Assembly (NCBI RefSeq): GCF_050633145.1
Contig: NZ_JBOEFY010000029.1
Span: 1-64,000, forward strand
From: Kordia sp050633145
GTDB lineage: Bacteria; Bacteroidota; Bacteroidia; Flavobacteriales; Flavobacteriaceae
Direction of reading: 5' to 3'
Length of the DNA stretch: 64,000 bases
The notes beneath the pieces are model-generated. The model saw only the letters and a program-made list of their open reading frames with translations. It was not told where the DNA came from and did no database searches. Made by a program: the position numbers and the translations under genes. This document shows positions 54,823-62,937 of this stretch, one piece after another. Within the stretch, counting starts at the first letter, position 1. Every line of letters begins with the position of its first letter.

Positions 54823-55203
54823 ATGGAAGACACAAAAATAAGATACTCTGACAAGCAACTTGAAGAATTCAAAGTAATCATTCAAGATAAAATTGAGCAA
54901 GCACAAAAAGATTTAGCATTATTAAAAAGTGCTTATATGAACGACCATAATAATGGTACTGATGATACTTCGCCAACATTCAAAGCATTTGAAGAAGGAT
55001 CGGCGACAATGTCTAAAGAAAAGAATATGCAATTAGCAATTCGTCAAGAAAAGTTCATTCGAGATCTTAAAAATGCTACTATTCGTATTGAAAACAAAAC
55101 ATACGGAATATGTAGAATTACTGGAAAATTAATCAATCCAGAGCGTTTAAAACTTGTTCCACATGCTACATTAAGTATTGAGGCAAAAAACATGCAAAAA
55201 TAA
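54823..55203 (+). CDS. TraR/DksA-like protein without zinc site
   Basis: A 126-residue protein with a coiled-coil N-terminal half (about 8-40, 60-90) and a DksA-type C-terminal domain. The zinc-finger region reads YGICRITGKLI (Cys97) followed by LVPHATLSIEAK; only one Cys is present in the whole protein, so the four zinc ligands are lost. DksA acts on RNA polymerase with ppGpp; this form may act without zinc or bind another partner. It follows ileS by four bases, so it is probably translated with it, which is odd for a regulator. Confidence 0.85.
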   Translation: MEDTKIRYSDKQLEEFKVIIQDKIEQAQKDLALLKSAYMNDHNNGTDDTSPTFKAFEEGSATMSKEKNMQLAIRQEKFIRDLKNATIRIENKTYGICRITGKLINPERLKLVPHATLSIEAKNMQK

Positions 55204-55221
55204 AAACACAAATAATTCACT

Positions 55222-55247
55222 AAAAGCGCTCATTGAGCGCTTTTTTT
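55222..55247 (+). terminator. Terminator after the ileS operon
   Basis: AAAAGCGCTC (55222-55231) pairs with GAGCGCTTTT (55235-55244) over ATT, followed by T. Confidence 0.9.
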
Positions 55248-55265
55248 AGTTTTACCAATCAAAAT

Positions 55266-55568
55266 ATGATAGCAAGAATTTGGCACGGAAAAACGAAGCT
55301 AGAACATTATGAAGAATATACCGATTTCATGAAAAGTCGAGCGATTCCTGATTATGAAAAAACAGAAGGCTTTGTAAAACTAACTTTTCTAAGACGTATA
55401 GAAGGAGATGTTGCTCACTTCAATTTAATAACCTTTTGGAAAAATATAGAAGTCATCAAAAACTTTGCAGGGAATACCTATGAAACTGCTAAATATTATC
55501 CTGAAGATGAAAAATATTTGCTTGAATTTGAAGAAAAAGTAACTCACTATGAGGTGTTTGCTGAATAA
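55266..55568 (+). CDS. ABM-fold (antibiotic biosynthesis monooxygenase) protein
   Basis: The start is set at 55266 (MIARIWHGKT), because an earlier in-frame ATG at 55233 lies inside the terminator. The product of 100 residues is a ferredoxin-like dimeric alpha/beta-barrel protein; MIARIWHG, GFVKLTFLRRIEGDVAHFNLITFWKN and the terminal VTHYEVFAE are typical. Family members range from quinone oxygenases to heme-degrading enzymes, and many have no enzymatic role. No heme ligand can be assigned here. The next gene overlaps the repeat and begins 76 bases later. Confidence 0.75.
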   Translation: MIARIWHGKTKLEHYEEYTDFMKSRAIPDYEKTEGFVKLTFLRRIEGDVAHFNLITFWKNIEVIKNFAGNTYETAKYYPEDEKYLLEFEEKVTHYEVFAE

Positions 55569-55597
55569 AAAACGATCAACAAATCAAGCAACAACTG

Positions 55598-55622
55598 TCA
55601 TATCGAACGCAGTCGAGATGCA
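55598..55622. repeat. Dispersed repeat, TCAT-CGAACGCAGTCGAGATG type
   Basis: Reads TCATATCGAACGCAGTCG then AGATG, a variant of the TCATTGAGCGGAGTCGAAATG family. It lies between two plus-strand genes. Confidence 0.5.
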
Positions 55623-55644
55623 AACCTTTAGCGGTCATTACAAA

Positions 55645-56265
55645 ATGCAAAAACCTATATACATAACCTATATTCTAGTACTGATGACTACAGTATGCTT
55701 TGCGCAAAAAATAACGCAACAAAGCATTGCTATCTATGAAGTAGAAGAAATTCGCATCGACACGGAAAAAATATTTCAACTGAATATTTATAGTACCAAT
55801 GAAAATGTAATTAAGGTTGAAACCCGAATGGAAGGTGAATACTATCGGGATGTAAATGTGATTACTGCAACAAAAAACAAACAATTACAACTTTCTTGCG
55901 AGCTTGCCGAAGGTTTTGAGCTGCCAAATGACAAACTGAGCGCACACAAAGTATTTTCGATCACGATGAATTTGTACATTCCCAAACAACTCAAAGTACA
56001 ATTAGAAGGCGACGAAACTCAAGTATATATCAAAGGAAATTATAAAAAATTCTGGGGAATATTAATCTCAGGAAACTTTACATTAAACGAATTGGAAGCT
56101 GAAGCCAAAATTCAAACCAAAAAAGGAAACATTCATTACAAAAAACAAAAATTGCCAACATTTGAAACCGTATCAGATCAACAAATCATATTCTATGAAA
56201 AAGGAAAAAAAGTAGAATTGAAAGCTGATAACGGAAAGATTACGTATTCTGCTAATAAAGGATAA
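55645..56265 (+). CDS. Secreted DUF4097-like protein
   Basis: The start is set at 55645 because MQKPIYITYILVLMTTVCFAQ forms a signal peptide; an upstream in-frame Met at 55549 lies in the preceding gene. The 206-residue product is beta-rich with repeated strands (IYSTNENVIKVETRME, VQLEGDETQVYIKGN, AKIQTKKGNIHYKK), like the right-handed beta-helix DUF4097/adhesin-like proteins. No lipobox Cys is present, so it is probably periplasmic. The role is unknown. lspA begins 52 bases after the stop. Confidence 0.7.
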   Translation: MQKPIYITYILVLMTTVCFAQKITQQSIAIYEVEEIRIDTEKIFQLNIYSTNENVIKVETRMEGEYYRDVNVITATKNKQLQLSCELAEGFELPNDKLSAHKVFSITMNLYIPKQLKVQLEGDETQVYIKGNYKKFWGILISGNFTLNELEAEAKIQTKKGNIHYKKQKLPTFETVSDQQIIFYEKGKKVELKADNGKITYSANKG

Positions 56266-56317
56266 AATATTCTTATTTTAGCGGGCAATTAATTTTCAAA
56301 CGAAAATTGTACGACAA

Positions 56318-56977
56318 ATGTCATTAAAAAAAGCTATTGGAATCATTGTTTTGGTCTTACTCATCGATCAAATCAGTAAAATATATATTAAAACAAATTT
56401 TCAACTAAGAGACAGTGTTGATGTTTTTGGTTGGTTCAAAATTCTATTTGTAGAAAACAAAGGAATGGCTTGGGGCGTGGAGCTTCCAGGTACTTACGGA
56501 AAACTATTCCTAACACTATTCCGCTTATTCGCGATTACTGCAATCGGGTATTGGTTATACGATGCCGTAAAAAAACACAGTTCACGTATTCTTATCGTAT
56601 CTATCGCATTGATCTTTGCCGGCGCTTTAGGAAACATTATTGATTCTGTATTTTACGGAATCATTTTTAATGGAAGTGAAGGACAAGTAGCTACTTTTTT
56701 ACCAGACGAAGGCGGATATGCGTCTGTATTTCACGGTCGCGTTGTAGACATGCTCTATTTTCCTATGGTCGATACAACTTGGCCAGAATGGGTGCCATGG
56801 CTTGGCGGAGATCGCTTAAGTTTCTTTGATCCTGTATTTAACATTGCCGATTCTGCAATTACTGTCGGGGTTGCCTTATTAATCATCTTCAACAAAAGAG
56901 CATTTCCTAAAAAGAAAAAGGAAAACAAAAGAGAAGTAGTCAAAGAAGTTGTGGAAGTAGACCCTAATAGAGCTTAA
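56318..56977 (+). CDS. lspA: Lipoprotein signal peptidase
   Basis: A 219-residue inner-membrane aspartic protease that cleaves prolipoproteins after lipidation. Conserved segments include VENKGMAWGVELPG, ALGNIIDSVFYG (first catalytic Asp) and FNIADSAITVG (second Asp). It has a long loop (about residues 100-155, GSEGQVATFLPDEGGYASVFHGR) and a charged C-terminal tail of about 30 residues, typical of Bacteroidota LspA. It follows the DUF4097-like gene and has no terminator visible before the repeat at 56999. Confidence 0.95.
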   Translation: MSLKKAIGIIVLVLLIDQISKIYIKTNFQLRDSVDVFGWFKILFVENKGMAWGVELPGTYGKLFLTLFRLFAITAIGYWLYDAVKKHSSRILIVSIALIFAGALGNIIDSVFYGIIFNGSEGQVATFLPDEGGYASVFHGRVVDMLYFPMVDTTWPEWVPWLGGDRLSFFDPVFNIADSAITVGVALLIIFNKRAFPKKKKENKREVVKEVVEVDPNRA

Positions 56978-56998
56978 TTTTTATTTACTGTATTGACA

Positions 56999-57060
56999 CG
57001 TCATTTTGAATGATTTTTCATATTAGACGAAAATCAGGACATGAAAAATAGTATCGAGAA
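56999..57060. repeat. Dispersed repeat unit, family A (diverged)
   Basis: CGTCATTTTGAATG (56999-57012) and GTATCGAGAA (57051-57060) frame a 62-base unit between lspA and the folate cyclo-ligase gene. Confidence 0.55.
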
Positions 57061-57072
57061 ACATTCCTTATG

Positions 57073-57094
57073 TCATTGAGCGGAGTCAAAATGA
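57073..57094. repeat. Dispersed repeat encoding the end of the cyclo-ligase gene
   Basis: Starts TCATTGAGCGGAGTC and ends AAAATGA, nearly identical to 20376-20397. On the minus strand it encodes the last six residues HFDSAQ and the TGA stop. Confidence 0.8.
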
Positions 57095-57648
57095 AAAACA
57101 TCATTAGGCGTCACACAAAAATCCAATCTAATATCAGTTGAATTTGTTTCAATATCAGTTGTTTCTGGTGGGAAAAAAGACAAGCCAATCTTAATCACAT
57201 CTGGTTTGCATTCTGCTAAAAATCGGTCGTAAAAACCCTTTCCATAACCAATTCTATTTCCTTTAGAATCGTATGCTAACAAAGGCACAAAAACCACATC
57301 AATTTTGCTTGAAGGAACTTCAATGCCATCAACAGGTTCAGGAACATTATAAGTGCTCTTTTTAATTTTTGTGTTATCTGTAAGAAGAAAATGTGTTAGC
57401 GAACTATCTTTAAAATTAGTTTTAGGAATGATAATATCTTTATCTTTTCCTGCGAGAATATTTAAAATAAACTCAGTATCAATCTCTTTATATTCTGCAA
57501 TAGTCAGAAACAAATGATAATAACGTTCTTCCCAAATAGGAAGTTTCAATAACTTATTGGCAATTGCTACGCTAAAATCGTCTAACTCTTGGTGTGTCAG
57601 GTTATTTCGTAACGCTTTGTACTTCTTTCGTAAAGCAGATTTTGACAT
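57073..57648 (-). CDS. 5-formyltetrahydrofolate cyclo-ligase
   Basis: A 191-residue enzyme that converts 5-formyl-THF to 5,10-methenyl-THF with ATP, in one-carbon metabolism. The N-terminal basic MSKSALRKKYKALR, the segment DVVFVPLLAYDSKGNRIGYGKGFYDRFL with the ATP/folate-binding GYGKGFYDR, and the late strand are typical. Its C-terminus (HFDSAQ) is encoded by a dispersed repeat that also supplies the stop codon, so the real family ending is probably displaced. It is on the minus strand, divergent from uvrC. Confidence 0.93.
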   Translation of the reverse strand: MSKSALRKKYKALRNNLTHQELDDFSVAIANKLLKLPIWEERYYHLFLTIAEYKEIDTEFILNILAGKDKDIIIPKTNFKDSSLTHFLLTDNTKIKKSTYNVPEPVDGIEVPSSKIDVVFVPLLAYDSKGNRIGYGKGFYDRFLAECKPDVIKIGLSFFPPETTDIETNSTDIRLDFCVTPNDVFHFDSAQ

Positions 57649-57734
57649 GAATTCAATTTTAACACAAAAATAAAAATTGTAACTTAGATAAGCTTTTGTT
57701 TTTGGAATAATTGCGAGTAACTTTGTTTAGCAAA

Positions 57735-57768
57735 GAGTAAAAAATCCCAAAAGCGAAGCGACCTAAGA
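57735..57768. repeat. Family B-like repeat upstream of uvrC
   Basis: Contains AAAAGCGAAGCGACCTAAGAG. Unlike the other family B copies it lies between two divergent 5' ends. Confidence 0.5.
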
Positions 57769-57782
57769 GCCAACACCCAACA

Positions 57783-59573
57783 ATGACCGAAGCCCTAAAA
57801 CTACAACTCAAAACAATTCCCACCAATCCTGGTGTCTATCAATACTATGATGTAGATGGAAAATTGTTGTATGTAGGAAAAGCTAAAAATCTGAAAAAAC
57901 GGGTGTTGTCATACTTCAACAAAAATCATGACTATGGAAAAACGAGAGTACTCGTTAAAAAGATTGCTTCCATAAAACATATTGTTGTTGAGACGGAAAC
58001 AGATGCATTGTTGCTAGAAAACAATCTCATCAAAAAATACCAACCGCGATACAACGTATTATTAAAAGACGACAAATCGTATCCATGGATTTGTATCAAA
58101 AAAGAACGTTTTCCAAGAGTATTTCAAACACGTAGAGTCATTAAAGATGGTTCGGAATACTTTGGTCCGTACACAAGTGTAAAAACGGTTCGAACACTAT
58201 TAGATCTCATCAAAGGACTCTATCCGTTGCGAACCTGCAATTACGATTTATCACAAGAAAAAATAAACGCAGGCAAATACAAAGTCTGTCTCGAATATCA
58301 CTTGGGCAACTGTTTAGGTCCGTGCGAAAGTTATCAAACAGTAAAAAGTTATGATGAGCAAATTGTTGCCATTCGCAAAATACTAAAAGGAAATTTCAAA
58401 GATTCTTTGCATCAATTCAAAACGCAAATGAAAGCGCATGCGGAAGCAATGGAATTCGAAGAAGCGCAAAAAGTCAAGGAAAAAGTAGAAATCTTAGAAA
58501 ACTATCAAGCAAAATCGACCATTGTCAATCCGAAAATTAACAATGTAGATGTATTTTCAATAATCTCTGATGAAAGCTTTGGGTACATCAATTTCTTGCA
58601 ACTTTCGTTAGGTTCAATTGTGCGTTCGCATACAATGGAAATTAAGAAAAAATTAGAAGAAACAGACAAAGAACTACTAGAATTGGCAATCACAGAAATT
58701 CACCAACGTTTCCAAACCAATTCCAAAGAACTCTATGTACCTTTTGAAGTTGAAGTTGGTGAAAAATTCAAAATTACCATTCCAAAACTAGGAGACAAAA
58801 AGCATATCTTAGACTTATCGTTACGAAACGCGAAATATCACAGAATGGAACGTTTCAAACAAATAAAATTGACTGATCCTGATAAACATGTAAACAGAAT
58901 CATGTCACAAATGAAAAAGGATTTGCGTCTTTCTACAGAGCCAAGACATATTGAGTGTTTTGACAATTCCAACATTCAAGGAACCAATCCTGTGGCGGCT
59001 TGTGTAGTATTTAAGAACGGAAAACCGAGCAAAAAAGAATACCGCCATTTCAATATAAAAACCGTAGTTGGTCCAGACGATTTTGCTTCTATGGAAGAAG
59101 TTGTTTACCGTAGATACAAAAGATTATTAGACGAAAAGCAACCTTTACCACAATTAATTGTCATTGATGGTGGGAAGGGACAACTATCATCTTCGTTAAA
59201 AAGTTTAGATGCTTTAGGTTTACGAGGAAAAATAGCAATCATCGGAATTGCAAAACGTTTGGAGGAAATATACTATCCAGGCGATTCTATTCCGTTATAT
59301 TTAGATAAAAAAAGTGAGTCGCTCAAAATTATACAGCATTTGCGAAATGAAGCACACCGATTCGGAATTACGTTCCATCGAAATAAAAGAAGCAATGCAG
59401 CGTTAAATTCAGAGTTAGAAACCATTGCTGGAATTGGTGAAAAAACAATCGTAGAACTTCTAAAAAAATTCAAATCGGTTAAGCGAATTTCAGAAGCATC
59501 ACTCGAAGAAATTTCGACAGTTGTAGGCAATAGTAGAGCAAAAAAAATATACGATAACTTTCATAAAAAATAA
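57783..59573 (+). CDS. uvrC: Excinuclease ABC subunit C
   Basis: A 596-residue nuclease that makes both incisions around a DNA lesion marked by UvrAB. The GIY-YIG domain begins GVYQYYDVDGKLLYVGKAKNLKKRV (residues 17-41), the UVR helix pair lies near 215-250, the RNase H-like domain near 395-450 (ECFDNSNIQGTNPVAACVVF) and the C-terminal HhH pair near 545-595 (IAGIGEKTIVELLKKF). The patatin gene starts ten bases after the stop, suggesting one transcript. Confidence 0.97.
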   Translation: MTEALKLQLKTIPTNPGVYQYYDVDGKLLYVGKAKNLKKRVLSYFNKNHDYGKTRVLVKKIASIKHIVVETETDALLLENNLIKKYQPRYNVLLKDDKSYPWICIKKERFPRVFQTRRVIKDGSEYFGPYTSVKTVRTLLDLIKGLYPLRTCNYDLSQEKINAGKYKVCLEYHLGNCLGPCESYQTVKSYDEQIVAIRKILKGNFKDSLHQFKTQMKAHAEAMEFEEAQKVKEKVEILENYQAKSTIVNPKINNVDVFSIISDESFGYINFLQLSLGSIVRSHTMEIKKKLEETDKELLELAITEIHQRFQTNSKELYVPFEVEVGEKFKITIPKLGDKKHILDLSLRNAKYHRMERFKQIKLTDPDKHVNRIMSQMKKDLRLSTEPRHIECFDNSNIQGTNPVAACVVFKNGKPSKKEYRHFNIKTVVGPDDFASMEEVVYRRYKRLLDEKQPLPQLIVIDGGKGQLSSSLKSLDALGLRGKIAIIGIAKRLEEIYYPGDSIPLYLDKKSESLKIIQHLRNEAHRFGITFHRNKRSNAALNSELETIAGIGEKTIVELLKKFKSVKRISEASLEEISTVVGNSRAKKIYDNFHKK

Positions 59574-59583
59574 GGAGTCAGCC

Positions 59584-61806
59584 ATGAAGCGATGGATATT
59601 CATCTGCATAGCAATTTTTAGTATTAGTACGGTTTTCGCGCAAAATTCAGAAAAAAAGCGAGACCTAAGAGTCGGTTTGGTGCTTAGTGGTGGCGGTGCA
59701 AAAGGGTTGGCACACATTGGAGCGCTCAAAATAATTGATAGCTTAGGAATTCGTGTCGATTATGTAGGCGGAACAAGTATGGGTGCAATTGTTGGCTCAT
59801 TATACGCTTCTGGTTACACGGGAAAACAAATTGATTCCATCTTTAATACGATAGACTTTGAAGTATTAATTCAGGATGAATTGCCGCGTTCAGCAAAAAC
59901 GTTTTACGAAAAAGAAGATGCCGAACGTTATGCGATTACCTTACCATTTGATAGTTTTAAAGTTACTGTTCCTGCGTCAATCTCCAAAGGACAAAATGTA
60001 TACAACAAATTAGCAGAAGTACTATTGCATGTAGAGCATGTAGATGATTTTAGCAAATTGCCAATTCCATTTCTCTGTATTGCATCCGATATAGAGAGAG
60101 GCGAACAAGTTGTGCTAGAAAAAGGATATTTACCTGATGCAATTACAGCTAGTGGTGCATTTCCATCACTATTTGAACCCATTCCTATGGGAGAACGTTT
60201 ATTGATTGATGGTGGTGTAACAAACAACTATCCGATTGACGAAATAAAAGCAAAAAATATAGATATCATCATTGGTGTAGATGTCCAAGATGGTTTGGCA
60301 GATAGAGAAAAACTCCAATCTGCAACTGGGATTTTGGTGCAAATAAATAACTTTCGTACCATCAATGATATGAAAATAAAAAGCAAAAAAACGGATGTCT
60401 ACATTCGTCCAAACATTAAAGGATATTCGGTAATTGCTTTCGACAAAGGACGCGAACTCATTGATAAAGGAGAAATTGGAGGAAGAGATCAGTTAAAAGC
60501 ACTGCAGGAAATTGCCGCACAGCAACAACAAAAACGAAACTTGCAGCCTGTAAAAGCAAAAGATTCTATTGACATTAATTATATCCACTTACGTGGGACC
60601 AAAAATGTGCCGCGTTCGTATGTAAGAGGAAAACTGCGTTTTAAAACACCAACAAAAATACCGTTCAAAAAATTTACGGAAGGTATCGGAAACTTAGCGG
60701 CAACTGGAAACTTTACAGGAATTCGATACAAAAGAGTGAAAAGTAGTGAAGGCAAAGATGATATGATTCTCAACCTTAGAGAAAAACCCAATACCATGTT
60801 TTTACGTTTGGCTGCACATTACGATGATGTATACAAAACAGCAGGATTAATCAATGTAACGAAGAAAAAACTATTCTTTAAAAACGATGTTGCTTCATTC
60901 GATTTTATCATTGGCGACAACATTCGCTATAATTTTGAATACTATATTGACAAAGGATATTATTGGAGTATTGGAGTAAAATCACGTTTCAATACGTTTG
61001 AACGCGGTGTTAACTTTGACTCATTTACAGACGATACTTCCAATCCGAATATAAACAGAATTGATATTGAAGTTTCCGATTTTACCAATCAATTTTACAT
61101 TCAAACAGTTGTTCGAGAAGAATTTGTATTTGGTATTGGAGCTGAACACAAACGTTTAACAATTGATTCAGAAACCATTGGTGAAAATGATGGAGAAGAA
61201 ACTGTCTTTGAACGAAGTGACTTTCTAAGTCCGTTCGGATTTTTAAAATTAGATACATACAATAACAAATATTTCCCTTCAGATGGATTGTTCTTTTCAG
61301 GAGATTTTCACTGGTATCTGTATTCCTCAGATTACAACAAAAACTTTGAGCCATTCTCATTGGCAAGAGCTAAAATTGGCTACGCTACACCGTTATTTGA
61401 TAATGTATCGTTAAATATTTCATCGGAAGGTGGTTTTAAAATTGGAGAACCTGGCACAAACTCTTTAGACTATGTTTTAGGTGGATATGGAAACAATTTT
61501 ATCAACAATTATATTGCCTTTTTAGGGTATGACTTTCTAAGTTTTTCAGGTGATAGTTTTGTAAAAGGTACGCTTACGCTAGATTATAACTTCTTGATCA
61601 AACATCACTTAAACTTCACGGCAAACTACGCCAATGCTGGAAACAATATTTTTGATCATGGCGAATGGTTTTCTACTCCAGATTTTAATGGGTATGCAGT
61701 TGGTTACGGTTTAGAAACATTTTTTGGTCCACTGCAAGTCAAATATGCCTGGTCACCAGATGTAGAAAAAGACCAAATGTACTTTAGTTTTGGTTTTTGG
61801 TTTTAA
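59584..61806 (+). CDS. Patatin-like phospholipase with outer-membrane barrel
   Basis: A 740-residue protein with a signal peptide (MKRWIFICIAIFSISTVFAQ). The patatin domain has the oxyanion loop GGGAKG near residues 36-41, Ser65 in GGTSMGAIVG and Asp209 in DGGVTNNYPID, the Ser-Asp dyad. A POTRA-like segment follows (about 335-400) and a BamA/Omp85-like beta-barrel to the end QMYFSFGFWF. The layout is that of PlpD-type autotransported phospholipase A proteins. It may act on membrane lipids from the outer surface; whether the patatin domain is exported is not known. Confidence 0.9.
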   Translation: MKRWIFICIAIFSISTVFAQNSEKKRDLRVGLVLSGGGAKGLAHIGALKIIDSLGIRVDYVGGTSMGAIVGSLYASGYTGKQIDSIFNTIDFEVLIQDELPRSAKTFYEKEDAERYAITLPFDSFKVTVPASISKGQNVYNKLAEVLLHVEHVDDFSKLPIPFLCIASDIERGEQVVLEKGYLPDAITASGAFPSLFEPIPMGERLLIDGGVTNNYPIDEIKAKNIDIIIGVDVQDGLADREKLQSATGILVQINNFRTINDMKIKSKKTDVYIRPNIKGYSVIAFDKGRELIDKGEIGGRDQLKALQEIAAQQQQKRNLQPVKAKDSIDINYIHLRGTKNVPRSYVRGKLRFKTPTKIPFKKFTEGIGNLAATGNFTGIRYKRVKSSEGKDDMILNLREKPNTMFLRLAAHYDDVYKTAGLINVTKKKLFFKNDVASFDFIIGDNIRYNFEYYIDKGYYWSIGVKSRFNTFERGVNFDSFTDDTSNPNINRIDIEVSDFTNQFYIQTVVREEFVFGIGAEHKRLTIDSETIGENDGEETVFERSDFLSPFGFLKLDTYNNKYFPSDGLFFSGDFHWYLYSSDYNKNFEPFSLARAKIGYATPLFDNVSLNISSEGGFKIGEPGTNSLDYVLGGYGNNFINNYIAFLGYDFLSFSGDSFVKGTLTLDYNFLIKHHLNFTANYANAGNNIFDHGEWFSTPDFNGYAVGYGLETFFGPLQVKYAWSPDVEKDQMYFSFGFWF

Positions 61807-61847
61807 TATATGTAATTGTCTATTTATAAAAACGATAAAAATTAATT

Positions 61848-62771
61848 TTATATTGAAATAGACTTTTTAAATTGTTGAGGTGTCATCATTTCAATCTTCT
61901 TAAACTGTCGGTTAAAATAACTTGTATTATTAAATCCAGATTTAAACGCAATTTCAGACATTCTAAAATCTTGAGACTCTTTGATAAGTTTCTTTGAAAA
62001 TTTAATCTTTTCAGAATTTATATAATCAATAGGAGAAACACCTAAGGTATTTTTAAACTGTTTATGAAAATGTGAAACACTCATATAAGCTTTCTTTGCC
62101 AACAAATCCACAGAAATATCTTTATTGGTTAAGTTATCTTTGATATACTTAATAACAGTTCCAATTCGTGTATCATTAAATATTTGGTGCGCATCGTTTA
62201 TAATCAATGACTTGGCTTTGGTTTGTAAAAGCCTCACAATTAACTCTTGTATCATTAAATCTAACAATACATCTTTCGATTTATTATTATTCGTAAACGT
62301 ATATGTCAATCGTTCAATTAAATGACTTACATCTGCATTATTAATTAAATGTGACGTTGTTTTCTCTAAATCCCAATTATTATTCTCGTTATCAATAGCA
62401 ACATGTTGATTAAATTTTTCAACAACTTCATCAATCTTAAAAGCATCAATGCCAAGTGCTAAACATTGTGTAGGATTATCTTTTGTAGCCAAAGGGAAAT
62501 CGATAACCATTTCCTTATTCGTTGGCATAACTACAGATTCGCCAGGGAAAAAATCAAAAGCTTCAAAATCCTCAAGATGCATAACTTTTTTCCCTGTTAA
62601 CATACTGGCTATAATTGGAAAATTGAACGTTAATGAAACCTTTTCGGCAAAAGCATGCGTTTCGTAAATATTAAGTTCTGCGTAATCAGCACTATACGTC
62701 GTTCTGTTTTCCACCAAAGTGGTCAGTTTTCGGTTGTTTTTATGTTGATCTAATATAGACTTCATACTCAA
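61848..62771 (-). CDS. AraC-family transcriptional regulator
   Basis: A 307-residue regulator with an AraC_N-type N-terminal domain (about residues 40-140, SLTFNFPIIASMLTGKKVM) and an AraC HTH pair at about 205-305 (SVDLLAKKAYMSVSHFHKQFKNTLG, MSEIAFKSGFNNTSYFNRQFK). The N-terminal domain binds an effector, perhaps an aldehyde or alcohol. It is divergent from an aldehyde dehydrogenase gene, and the 166-base gap contains two direct repeats 21 bases apart, the spacing of AraC half-sites. It is likely to activate that gene. Confidence 0.9.
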   Translation of the reverse strand: MSMKSILDQHKNNRKLTTLVENRTTYSADYAELNIYETHAFAEKVSLTFNFPIIASMLTGKKVMHLEDFEAFDFFPGESVVMPTNKEMVIDFPLATKDNPTQCLALGIDAFKIDEVVEKFNQHVAIDNENNNWDLEKTTSHLINNADVSHLIERLTYTFTNNNKSKDVLLDLMIQELIVRLLQTKAKSLIINDAHQIFNDTRIGTVIKYIKDNLTNKDISVDLLAKKAYMSVSHFHKQFKNTLGVSPIDYINSEKIKFSKKLIKESQDFRMSEIAFKSGFNNTSYFNRQFKKIEMMTPQQFKKSISI

Positions 62772-62807
62772 TATTACAAAAAATTAATACGCAAATGACT
62801 AAATAAT

Positions 62808-62843
62808 AGATATGTTCATGAATATAATAAATATGTTCAAGAG
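62808..62843. promoter_or_regulatory. Direct repeat pair, candidate AraC-regulator sites
   Basis: AGATATGTTCATGAA (62808-62822) and AAATATGTTCAAGAG (62829-62843) match at 12 of 15 positions, including a perfect ATATGTTCA, with 21-base offset (two helical turns). Confidence 0.65.
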
Positions 62844-62937
62844 AATTAGAATATGATAAAATACTTTTATAAAAATTGAATAGAATTTATTTTTTAGTTT
62901 AAAAAACTAACTAATTACTAATAAAATAAGAAATTAT

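Noticed and set aside
55233..55265. Earlier start of the ABM-fold gene
   Set aside because: The ATG lies within a strong terminator hairpin, and the added residues are translated from its U-tract.
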